Source: Pisaster brevispinus
Lineage: Eukaryota > Echinodermata > Asteroidea > Forcipulatida > Asteriidae
Assembly: GCA_023634235.1 (NCBI GenBank)
Contig: JAMKCF010000022.1
Location: 2,596,541 to 2,660,540 of the forward strand
Length of the DNA: 64,000 nt
Reading direction: 5' to 3'
The position numbers and the translations under genes are program-made. Below, one piece after another: positions 12,501 to 24,500 of this stretch (position 1 is its first letter; every line of letters begins with the position of its first letter). Under the pieces are notes generated by a model. The model ran no database searches and had not been told where the DNA came from. It saw only the letters and a list, made by a program, of their open reading frames with translations.

Positions 12501-15500
12501 ATGATTGATTGATCTATGATTGGTTGATTCATGATTGATTGATTGATTTATGATAACTGATTACTGATCCCTGACACCTATTTGGAAAACTACCTGAATA
12601 GGATGCCTTGGGTGGTAACTGTAAGACGGTGATGATCGCCAACATCAGTCCAGCAAGCATCCTGTTTGAGGAATCTCGTAACACACTGCTGTATGCCGAC
12701 AGAGCCAAAAACATCAGGATGAAGGTAAGAGACTCTTCTTATTTGGTATCTGTTCGTATTGTAGAGCTCTGTAGACTTTTTGAGTCTGCTGGGAAAAATA
12801 GTCTACAGGTTGTATCTCAGAGGTCTTTTGTTTTATTCTGCAGTCCTTTGTTTTATTCTGCAGTCCTTTGTTTTATTCTGCAGTCCTTTGTTTTATTCTG
12901 CAGTCCTTTGTTTTATTCTGCTGCCTTTTGTTTTAATCTACAGTATTTATATGAACTCTTTGGGAAACGTTTGTTTTGTGTATGTAGACATTTTGTATGT
13001 GTTCAGCTATTTCTGTGTCTTACAGTAACCTTGATTGCACGGCTGCCTTACTGTAGGAAACTCATGCCATTTTTCAATAAGTTACCCTCAAAGAGTGAAG
13101 GAAAATACATCAGACCAAAAGAGTACAGATCAGGCGTGCATTGGCAGTTTGTCAAAAAATAAAGGGGAAAATGTCAGGCACAGCAAGACTTTGCTGTGTG
13201 TTATTGAATTTTCTGGGGTTGAACAAAGAAAAGTTGACTAGAGCGGGTCTTGAACCTGCAACCTCAGGATTAATGTCCTGGCGCTCTACCAACTGAGCTT
13301 TCCAGCCCTATGTTGGCGGTTTCCTATTTTGTCAGTTTCTGTGTTCGAGGGTGCCAGTCAGAAGCCATTCAACCTGTAACTGCCGTATAGCCAAGGATCA
13401 CACCCAAGTTTACGATACGACCTGGAAAGCGGCAGCAGCAGAGAGATCGCCTTAAGTGGATGCAACCTTTTCTATTTCAAGTATCAAATAATAAACCACA
13501 AGAGAAACTGACTGGGTAAATTTATTTACTGATTTATTTCTGCATTAGGTCAAGCAGAATCTGACCAACGTGACGTACCACATGGTGCAGTACACCAACA
13601 TCATCACTGAGCTGCGTCAGGAGATTGTTAGACTCCAGAAGAAGATAGCTGATCAGGACAAATTTAAAGGGTCAACTTCGCAGCTCCATGAAATCAAACG
13701 TAAATATCATATCCAGGCCTGTTGTTTTGGTTCTTGTATAGTCTGGTTCATGCATTATCGGAGCTGCCAACTCTCCTGGATTGTGCGGAAAAGTTCCCTG
13801 AAAATAAACGACTCTTTCTATAAGTAGGATTTGAAACTTTGCATGGTGGAAGTATAACTAAGTAAGGCTTGCGGTAACACCATGTGGAAATCTCTTTTGA
13901 GTAGTGTAGGTTCTGAAAAGAACCGGTGGTTATGATTCAACGTTTCGATCAGATGCTCTGATTGCTTCAGGATCGTCTTTCTCCTGAAGATGATCAGAGC
14001 ATACTGATCGAAACATTGAGTCGTTAACCACCGGTTCTTTTCAGAACCTACACTACTCAAAAGAGATTTCCACATGGTGTTACCGCAAGCCTTACTTAGA
14101 CTCTTTCCATATTCTGATGAACAAATTAGAAAATCTTCCTGTTTATGGAAGCTTTGTCTCTATTATGTTGAGTGTAATTCTAACTCCCCGATTATTGGAC
14201 AAAATCTCCCTGATTGTAAGATGCAAATTGTTGGCAGCTCTGCATTATGCGAATGCAAAGTAACATTTTTGACATCACAACTCTGTAGACTCTTCTAACA
14301 TCACATTTCTCTGGCAACGTGGGAGGTCTGTCATGCTAGAGTCCTACGCACATGTAGGGTTTTGTAATAAGTGTAATGCCATCTAGCGTTGCATTTCAAA
14401 GCACATGTAAGTGCAGTTCAAGTAAAGCGTGTATACGTGAAGTGCGCGTGTAAGTGATCCAGCATGACGAGCAATAAAATATTGGCGTCATCTGAGGAGG
14501 GTCTATTTTGGGATTGAGTGTTTTGCAAGAGCACATTTCAACTTGAGGGAATTGATTGTAGATTAAGTATAGAATGTGAATATTGTTCTATTTTCTTTCG
14601 TAAATGATCTTTGTTTTATTAAGACTCTTAGTAAATGCTTTTATCAACTTATGTTCTGAGAATGTGATTTGCTAACATTTATTGACGATTGGTTGGAATT
14701 TATCGATAAATTTTTGTCATCTAAATTGAGTAAAATCTTTTATATTAACCTGGAATGACTTAGGGTTACGGGGTATGTTTCTGTGGAGTGCTCATGTGAC
14801 TGAGGTGAGGAGGCAAGTTTGATCAAAATATACACATGTAATTAACTAATGATTATCTGTACACTTCTTGAACGAATTCTGCACTTCCTCCTGCATGTTA
14901 GGCCTGTCGTGGCAGTCTAGCGCATCAGAGTCAGGTTCTTGTGGCTATAAGTCATTGGGTTGTAGGTTCGAATCCTTGTCATGACACTTGTGTCCTGAGA
15001 AAGACACCTAAATATAATTGCTTCTCTTCACCCAGATACACATGGGTACCTGTGAGGGCAAAGATGGTTCTTGTGATTGATTGAGTTTGGTGCGCTATTT
15101 ACTACTTGTATACGGCCCAGTAACCAGGGCCAAATTTCATGGCTCTGCTTACCTCAGAGTTCTTTGCTTACAACACCATGTAAAGCACATGATTTTATTG
15201 GCCTAATCACAGAATTCCACGGTAAGCAAAGCCTGTTCGAGTGCCATGAGTGTCACTGTGTGCCGGATTTGAGAGCTGTACAAGAAGCCACTATGTTAAA
15301 AGTCTTATTTGCATCTTCTCTTAGCGGAAGACACTCTTCACAACAGAGATGAGATGGATAGACTGAGGCAACAGCTGATGGCAAACTTCCAGAAGCAGAT
15401 GGGCATCAGGCAACACATGATGGAGGTTGAAAACAGCAAGTGGGAGGTGGCCGTACAGATCAACAAACAGATGGCAATTATTACAGAGTAAGCGAAAACT

Positions 15501-18500
15501 GTGACCTAAGTAGCCTCTTTGGCTAGGGCTGGGGGTTTAGCTAGGGCATGGGCTGTGGCTTTAGCTAGGGCTGTGGCTTTAGCTAAGGCTGTGGCTTTGG
15601 CTAGGGCTTTGGCTTTGATTACGGCTTGGGCTTTGGCCTTGGGTAGTGGTGTGTATTCTAACCTTAAATGAAACGTCATGTGATTGAAAACAACTTAATG
15701 TTTTTCTATTAATCTTTCAGTAACTTGAATTCCCATATTTATCATTTTGAGTATTGTTTATGTAATTTCATATTGAAAAAAGCTTTTCTGTGTTTACCTT
15801 TTTAAAAATTCAATGCCTTCTTAATCTGTCATTTTTACTGTAATCTTTTATCTTTGTAGACTTAACTTGTTTAGTCTTCGAACCATGTATACTCCAGTTG
15901 TATTTTACTTGTACAATTCAAACCAAGTTGAAACAGAAATTGAAATTGAAAATTTGTTAAGAGATGTGGCTTTGGCTAGAGCTGTGGCTTTGGCTAGGGC
16001 TTGGGCTGTGGCTTTAGCGAGGCCTGTGGCCTTGTGTAGTGGTGTGTATTCTAACCTTAAATGAAACGTCACTTGATTGAAAACAACTTACTGATTTTTT
16101 TATTAATCTGTCATTAACGTGAATTCTCATTTTCATCATTTGAATATTGTACATGTGTTTTCATGTTTGTAAAAAACCTTTCTGTGTTTACCTGTTTTTT
16201 TTCTTCAATTCAACACCTTCTTAATCTTGTCATATTAACTGTAATCTTTTATCTTTGTAGACTTAACTTGTTTAGTCTTCGGACTATAGTCCAGTTGTAT
16301 TTTACTTGTACAACCAAAACCAAGTTAAAACTGAAGTTGAAATTAGAATTAAAAATTTGGCAAGGGATGTGGCTTTGGTGTGAGCTGTGGCTTACCGGGT
16401 TGTTACTTTAGCTAGGACTGTGATTTAAGCTGGGGTTGTGGCTTTGGCTAGGGCTTATACCTTAATAGTTGCCATTGCCAATTATGCCAGACTCCATGTG
16501 TGGCCAATAAGAATCCAGAAAAAGACTGTGTCCAAAGAAATGGCCAGGTATTTTGTGAACACCTTGTTTGACTCCAAGAAAAGTATTTTAATGGCGGTTT
16601 GGTTTTCCTTGTTTTCTAAGATGGGACCAAGAGAGATCAAGAAACAAAGAGATTAATAAAGAAATGGACAACAGATACAAAGGTATGTGAAATCACAACT
16701 TGAGTCTGTGTTTGGTATAATTGCCAAGAAGTAACGAGAGACTCAAGACTAAGTAACAGGCTTTAATCGATACTTTTTTGTTTTAACCCTGACATCGATG
16801 TGTGATAAGCACTGCTTTCTGAAAAGTAATCAATCTTGTTGATCATTTGAAATGATGTGAAGATTTGCATGGTGAATGTACAATGAGATAGAGGTTTGTG
16901 TTGACGACACCATTATTTTAAATCTCTTGGTATGTCTGGTTCTGGAAAGAACAGGTAGTCTACTTGAAGGTTCGAACAGCTAGCTCTGTTCCTCGTCACA
17001 GCCCAATTTCACGGCAATGAATGCAGAATTTTGTACTTACGCCCAGCTATTAGCCAGGCACCGTAAGCGCAGAATTCTTTGGGTATTGTGACATTGGATC
17101 CTGGAGACTGCTGGATTCCAACCGGAGCTTAAGTTTGGTCATTTATCAGATGACCCAGATTGGTCATAAACAATATATTCCCAACACTTTTGTACCCTAA
17201 TCTTGTTTATTTTAGCCTCCAAGGAAGACTCTGGTAGGGTCAAAACGTTGGATCGAAACGTCAAGCCATTAACTATTTCTTGCAATTATACCATAGGTCC
17301 TTTTGGTTGATAACACCTAATTCTTTTTTCTAATCTTGACCTAATGTTTTGTGTTTTGGGTTTTTTTTTTACTCCTAGAGCGAGACCTGGACAAAGAAAT
17401 AGATGCTGACAGCACAACGTCAGAGACCCCCGAGCCAGAAGACATCATCACTGCCAGGGAGGAAATCGCCATCTTAGTGAGGCGGCAGAATACGCTCGTC
17501 ACCAGTCAGAAGGAGCTGGAGGGCACCTTGGAAGCTGTCAGGAGGGACGCCAACAATCTGGAGGAAGTCCTGCCAAAGAAAATCACCAGCGAGGAGCAAG
17601 GGGAGATACTGAGCATGCTGTGCAAGGTGCACGAGCTGGAGATTGAAAGTATCCTTTGATGAAATCATTCAACTTATGAAAACCTGCAGATAGTGATAAT
17701 AAATATTCAAAGCTCTTATATTATTAGTGCTTCAAGTCCAGTTTAAAGACACATTTGTTGAAATGTTCTTTCTAAATCAATTTCAAGTTTTCTGTTAAAT
17801 GTTACCATTCATTTTCTCTTTGGGCGCCTTGGGTATCTTTATTGACAGATATGTGCGCGGTATAAATGTATAATTATTATTATTATTATTATTATCCTTC
17901 GCGCTTGTTCAATATGGAAAATATAGCGCTTCTGCATCCCATATCCAACGAGACCAAAGGCCAAGTTGAAAATGGTACACAGACATGCTATATTTTTCCG
18001 TAATCCACGAGTGCGCGTGTGATTACGACTTCATCTTCAAGTAAACTTGATGCAATATGCAGAATTAGGGTAGCATGATAGAACAGGGTTTAATAAGGGC
18101 CGTGCAATATAGGTTTATCTCACACTCTTGTTGCTATGGATTGACCAATCAGAATCAATGATTCAAGTTTGCTTGAAGATGAAGTGCTTCATCACATTTG
18201 AAGAGTCGTATCAACACGCTCATTATTTAAAGTCAGGTTTGGGTGGGGGGGGGAGGGAGGTTGGGGTTGAGGTTTGATGATGGGTTGCAGGGATGTAGAA
18301 CTAACCAGAGAAAGAAACTGCAAATGAAAGCAAAGAAATAAGAAGTAACTATAACTAGTAACTATAACTAGTAAACTTGAGGGTACAACCATGTGTTAAT
18401 CTCTTTTGGGTCAGAGCCGATGTGATGCCCCTTTCATGCCGTATACAGAAGCCACCAAATCATGAAAATACGTGGAATATTGAGCAGCGGTCTCAATGTG

Positions 18501-21500
18501 TTGAACAATATACTCTGGTCGTCTTCCGGAGTACCATACTCAGTTCAGACAGGCGCTCTCGAGTTGCGCCGAACCAAATTATTGAAATCAGTACATGAAA
18601 AGTTTGACGTCTGAAACAGTTAGGAGTAACTGGATGCTCTGGAAGTCAAAAGATCTACTGTTGCAGTCGTTCGGAATGACTATGGAGCGTCTTGATTTCA
18701 GACCGGTCTTGTCATAAGCCCAACTTAATGTTAATGTTGTGTTAAGTTCGCCTGTCTGAAACCAAAAATTTGTTTGGGTCGACCTTGAGTCACTCTTAAT
18801 CTATTTGGTCCGGCGTGACTCTGGAGCGCCTGTCTGAACCGTGTGTAAGTTCTCCTGAAGATGTGTAGAGTATACTGTTCGAAACTTCGAGACCACACCG
18901 GCTCTTTTTAGAGCTAACACTCCTCCCAAGAGAGATTTATACATGGTTGTAGCCACAACTTTACCAGCTATAGTTACTTCTTATTTTCCACACCATGCAA
19001 AGCTCCAAACATCACAATAAAGCTAAGAAGTGCTCCTTAACCCAGCCTCTAACAGACACTGAACTGAAATCCCAAGCGTTGATTCACAAGCACAGTACAG
19101 AGCAGAAGGAGATGCTGATTCGATGCTATGAGAAACATCGCTTACTCTGTGACAAGATCATCCAAGAGCAGAGATCGCTCATCAACAGTGAGTATAGAAT
19201 CACACTCGCCAAAGTCCCTTGAGCACAAACGAACCTAGCTTAGTAGAAACTGAGTTACAGTCAAAATGCTATGTACTGTGATTGTTTGCAACTTGTTCCC
19301 AAGATATTCGCTTGCTTAGCAGTGTGATTTGTCATGCAACATTTCCAGGACTGATACTTTGTTCTTGTGAGGTAAAGGTAGTTTTTCCTCAGCAAAGAGC
19401 AGCTCTCCCTGGGAAACACTCATTTCTTCTAGAACATTTCAAGGGGCACTAAGGCATTTACTTGGGGCATGGAGGCAATTGTGCCTCTGTTGGCTCAGTG
19501 AAGTATCAAGCCCGGTTCATACTTCCTGCGAATGCGAATATGAAGCGAATTTTGACGTCACCGCTCTGTTTTTCGCTGCGAATGTTTCGCAGGAGTTGAG
19601 CACATCCCAACTCTTCCGAGTTGTTCATTGCGAATTTGTGACGCCAGAATTCGTATCGCATTCGCATTCGCAGGAAGTATGGCCCGGGATTTAGTCATGC
19701 ACTGTCCTCTTTGACTCTAACGTATCTTATAGGAATTATTCACAAGTTAAGGGCCCAACAGTGCAACATCTTTGAAACCATTGATCTGACAAATATGTAT
19801 GTAATGATATCATCTTTATATTTTACATTAAACTTAACAATTTTACTCTCATGTTTTTGTTATTTTTTTCTTACTGTTATATCCCCAGCTTTATACCAAA
19901 TTGCTTAATGTGTGTGACATAAAAAAAAATAAAAAAAACTTCACCCATCAAGAAATGCTGAAACTCATTCCTTGAGAACAATTACAAACAAAATAATAAT
20001 TTGTTGATTATTTTTAACCAAAATTTCACATGCAATATACCTCTCCATAAATCCATGAGAATCAACAGTAGCAAAAATCACAACCTGCCTGCTTTGTCTT
20101 TCTACGAAATGGAAAAAAAGCAATCTTCACAAAAAGGGTTTTTTTTCTTTCCATAATTGAAATAAGTAGAAATGCTGTCTGTTTTAAATGGATGGTATTG
20201 TATAACAGTAACCAAACACAGCTTCTTTTTTTAAAATACACAATGGAAAAAAAAATCCCTCAAGCTTCAGAAAAAGTGTTCTTTTTTTCCCCCCACTGCG
20301 TAATTAATAAATCTCTGTGTATTTTGATGCATGCTTGGCTTCCACATGTAGTATTAGTAGCAATACTGTTGGTAATAAATAGACGTTATTGTATTACTGT
20401 AACCGAACCAGGGATGCAGATAAAAGATGGATTGAGTTTCATTGCACATCCCTTGACAACGTGTAATGAAGCAGGGCAGTAGCGCTGTCATCTGAACTGT
20501 GATGTGATGCCAAGCATAATGACTGATAAGAAACATCTCTCATGCGTTCATTCAATGCTAATTGCCTTTTATTCCCAAGTGTGCGTTGGTGGGGTTTTTT
20601 TGGTGCGTGTGTATGTGTGTGTGTGTCTGGCAGTATGTCCAGGCAGTATGTCATTTCATTGCCTCCATTTTCAAAGATTACAATGAGGACTGGAATGCTC
20701 AATGAATTGAAATAATTGAGACTGGAGTGAAAGTGTTGGTAAAATTTTTTACCCATTTGGAAATTACAGATGACGCTGTTTCGCAGAAACTTGCCAGAAA
20801 ATGCTGCCTAACATTCGTACTTGCTAGCAAAAAAAAGGAAGGAAACAAGTGACAAACATTGTGAAGAATAATAATAATAACAAGATGGTAGATAAACTTC
20901 AGAATACGGCGCTTTTGGGAACAGTGAGGATGCCATGAAAGACCCTTAAAATCAAATGCTATGGGGCGTAGCCCGACTTGAGGAGTTACGGGCATAAAGG
21001 AAATTGATAACTTTCGCTTGCATGCTGTGATATGATGAAATAATAACAGTAATAAATAATTCCATAATGTAGGAAGCTTATTTTCGCTAAGCAAATTGTT
21101 TTTAGTGTGCTTTGCAAATGTTTTCAAATGCTTAAAGTTGGGCCCAGATAAAGCCCAATGTCGTGTTTAGCAGAAAATTGTGCTAAGCAAGGTTGTCTGC
21201 TAAGCAAAAAAAAAAAAGTGAATTAGTCACAGACAGTATACATTACAATGTATTCCAACTGGTAACCTGTTTCTACTAAGCATTCTTTTCAGTGCTTAAT
21301 ACTTTTGTGCTGAACAGCTTTATGAAATGAGACCCTTGCCTAAGCAGACAACAGTGTTTACAAATTTTCTGCTGAGCAAAAATAAGGAATTTTAAAATGT
21401 TGGTTTAGAAGTTTTATTTGTTTGTAAATGTTCCAAACTGTAGAACTGGGATTTAGAAAGATTTAATATGTATTGTAATACATTTTGTTTATTTCATTTA

Positions 21501-24500
21501 TTTCAATTTATGCTGTACGTAACGTGATAGAAACACATAAAACACAGGGTGTATTTGTTTTTGTTTTTTTAATTACACATTGGATGTCATTTTGTGACAA
21601 AGCAACTATGATTCAGGATAAATTACCAAATTTGCTTATACTTTGTTTCTGATATAAATTATTTGACCAAAACAGAACAACAAGTGCGTAGGCCTAGTTA
21701 CATGAAAAATATACATTTAAATAAACAACAGTCCCTGTGGGAAAAAAAAAACTTGGCTTACTTGATTGTGACTCTTGCAGAATTCTTTCCATTAAAACAT
21801 TTGAACCTTGTAAACTTTCTGCAGAGCATGGCATCTTCCGTCCACAGCAGCTGGAGGATTGGTACGATCAGTATACATCTGCCGTGTTTGATGAAATGAC
21901 ACTCGTCAATACTAACCCCAGTCTACAAAACATGAAGGAGATCAAGGTTTGTATACAGCCCTTTTCACATGACCGACAAAAAACAAACATTCCTGGTGAA
22001 TGTTTCTCAATGTTTGCGAGATATTACAAAAAGAGCTTCGTGTGAAAGGACAGCAATTTTGTTACATGTTCCACATTCCTTGCAACATTTTGTAGTAGGT
22101 ATGTACCGACTTATGTCAAAAAGTTATGCTAGCGGAATTTTTCACAAGGAGCCTTGTCCACTCCCTCGTGTGAAACAAAACAAAAAAATTCCTGGTGAAT
22201 GTTTCTCATATTACATAAAGAGCTTCGTGTGAAAGGACAGCAATTTTTTACAAGTTCCACATTCCTTGCAAAATGTTTAAATCTTTGCGAAATTTTTTAG
22301 TAGGTACCGACCTACGACAAAAAGTTATGCTAGCGGAATTTTTTGCAAGAAGCCTTGTCCACTCCCTCGTGTGAAACGATCCTAAGATTCCTTTTGTGAA
22401 GGGGTAAGGACGACCGGGATGAGGAGAGAAATTGAGCCTCTTGTCATTAATTAAAAAAACCCATATGGTCAGCGTCTCCAACAGCCTCTCCTAACCAAGC
22501 TTTTGAATGCTTGGCTTCTCGTGCAGACCCCTGTTTAAAACGGATGGCAGAGGTGTGGAAGGAGAGTCTCTGGTGCCTTAAATCCAGACAGCTGGGGGCA
22601 GGTGGGGCTTGCTAGTCATGGGAGGCATGCAGCCAACCTAGAAGTTTTTTTATTCTGGTTGTGAAGCCAAGGATTCACAAAAAAGCAAACTGGACCACTA
22701 TTCTTGTCTTATAATAAAAATAAAAGATGCTTATAAAGCTCAAAGAGCTACATACAATAAAACTGAATAAAAAACAAGACAATAGCGGAAAATCCAGTCA
22801 AAAAGGTACGGAATACATACTTTAAGTGGTAAAAGTAATAATTGAGTATAAGCCCGCCAGCCTGAAGGGCAAACATTGGAATTTACATCATGAAAATACT
22901 GTATGAAAAATAGTATTAGCTGTTGCAAACTGCTTACCAACCAAAAGGACCTATGGTTTGAATGCAAACAAATAGTTAGTGACCTGACGTTTCGACCCTA
23001 GCAGAGTCTTTCTCGAAGGCTAACGAAAGAGAAAGACTCTGCTAGGGTCGAAACGTCAGGACACTAACTTATTTTAACTAACTTATTTTGTATACTAAAG
23101 AAAGGTCTTTAGTAGTTTGGTGGTCGGGTTGGCGTAGTGTTATCTTTCCTCACCTTCCACCTCTAGGATTCCGGTTCAAATCACGCCGGGGGGCACTATG
23201 AGGATTGGGTTTTCAGTCCCTACCTGACTGCGTGGGTTTTCCCTGCACTCTCTGGGGTTTATCTCCCACATCTGAAACTTCCTTCCTTGTCTTCTCTCCA
23301 TTGAGTTCTTGGCTAGTGTAGTGATTAAGTTTGCCTCTCTGATAGTCATTGGCTTCACAACCAGAGTTAATAAATGAAATGAATGAAGTGAATGAGAAGT
23401 GTATGTGATGGACACTCCAGGGTGAGGTGATAGGCTGTTCCATAGAGATGGGGCCGACTTAGTCAAAGAAGGATCTTTGTGCTTTGTGATAACAGACCAG
23501 GGGTCGATTTCACAAAGATAGTCCTAACTTAGGACTAGTCCTAGGAGTTATTAATAAATACCTCGGAGAGTTTACGCACTCTGATTGGTCGAAGATTGGT
23601 CACGTGGGGGTGTATTAACATGCGATATAAAGACCGGATCTGTAAACTAGCGAATAAATGGCCCCTTAACAAGCACATTGTTGTGTAAAATCCTATGCAC
23701 TATTGTGCTTGTTGCGCGGCAAACTACCAGTATCAAATCAACTCATTTCTTTGTGCGTATTTATTTATTTATTTTTTTCAGCAGGGACAGATAGTGCCGC
23801 GTGCGAAAACATACCACGCGTAGGGAGGCGTGAACGCGCAGACAATGTATCAATTTAGGGTAGCTGGTACGCGCATGAAACAAACATAATGCAAAGTCAT
23901 AGTCTGGTTCTTGAAAATATGTATAAACAGTTAATTATGTGTAAGAGATTAGGTACCACACAAAAGTTGAACAGCCAAACGATTGGCCCTTGAACATGAG
24001 TAGAACATTTCTAAAAATAACGTCGAAAGAAAAATCACAAATTCTGACGATTTTTACAGTTTTTTTCGTTAAAAGGCATTTATTAATGGGCATAACAGTG
24101 CGATGAGCCGGTCTTCACTGCGTGGTAATGACCAGGCTGGTGGTTGGCCGCTGTTAATGGACCTCGCCTTCGGCTCGGTTCGGTCCATTAACAGCGGCCA
24201 ACCACCAGCCCGGTCATTACCACGTAGTGAAGACCGGCTCATCGCACTGTTATTCCCTAATTAAAAACTTAAGGCTAGTCCTAAGTTTGGACGAGTAACT
24301 CGTCCTAACTCGTGATAAGACTAGTCTTAACTCTTTGTGAAATCCACCCCAGGGCCCAATTTCATAAGGCTGCTTTAGCACAAAAATTAGATAAGCACAA
24401 CAAAATTATGCTTACCAGAATAAGGTCACCAGCCAAACTAGCATGTCACGTGTACAACTCGTGACTGGTATCCTGCTCATTTCTGCTTAGCAGACAATCG

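Noticed and set aside
12608..13162. Long open frame running from KIF19 exon D into the intron
   Set aside because: The frame is open only because of the 20-bp tandem repeats; kinesin homology stops exactly at the gtaaga donor and resumes at 13549 in phase.
13240..13310. tRNA gene on the minus strand
   Set aside because: A and B boxes are present but the acceptor stem does not pair and the segment is part of a dispersed repeat.
14901..14985. tRNA gene on the plus strand
   Set aside because: Only the boxes are intact; it is the head of a SINE with a SINE body following.
20699..21127. 142-codon minus-strand ORF
   Set aside because: AT-rich intron sequence with an implausible leucine/serine-rich product and no motif.
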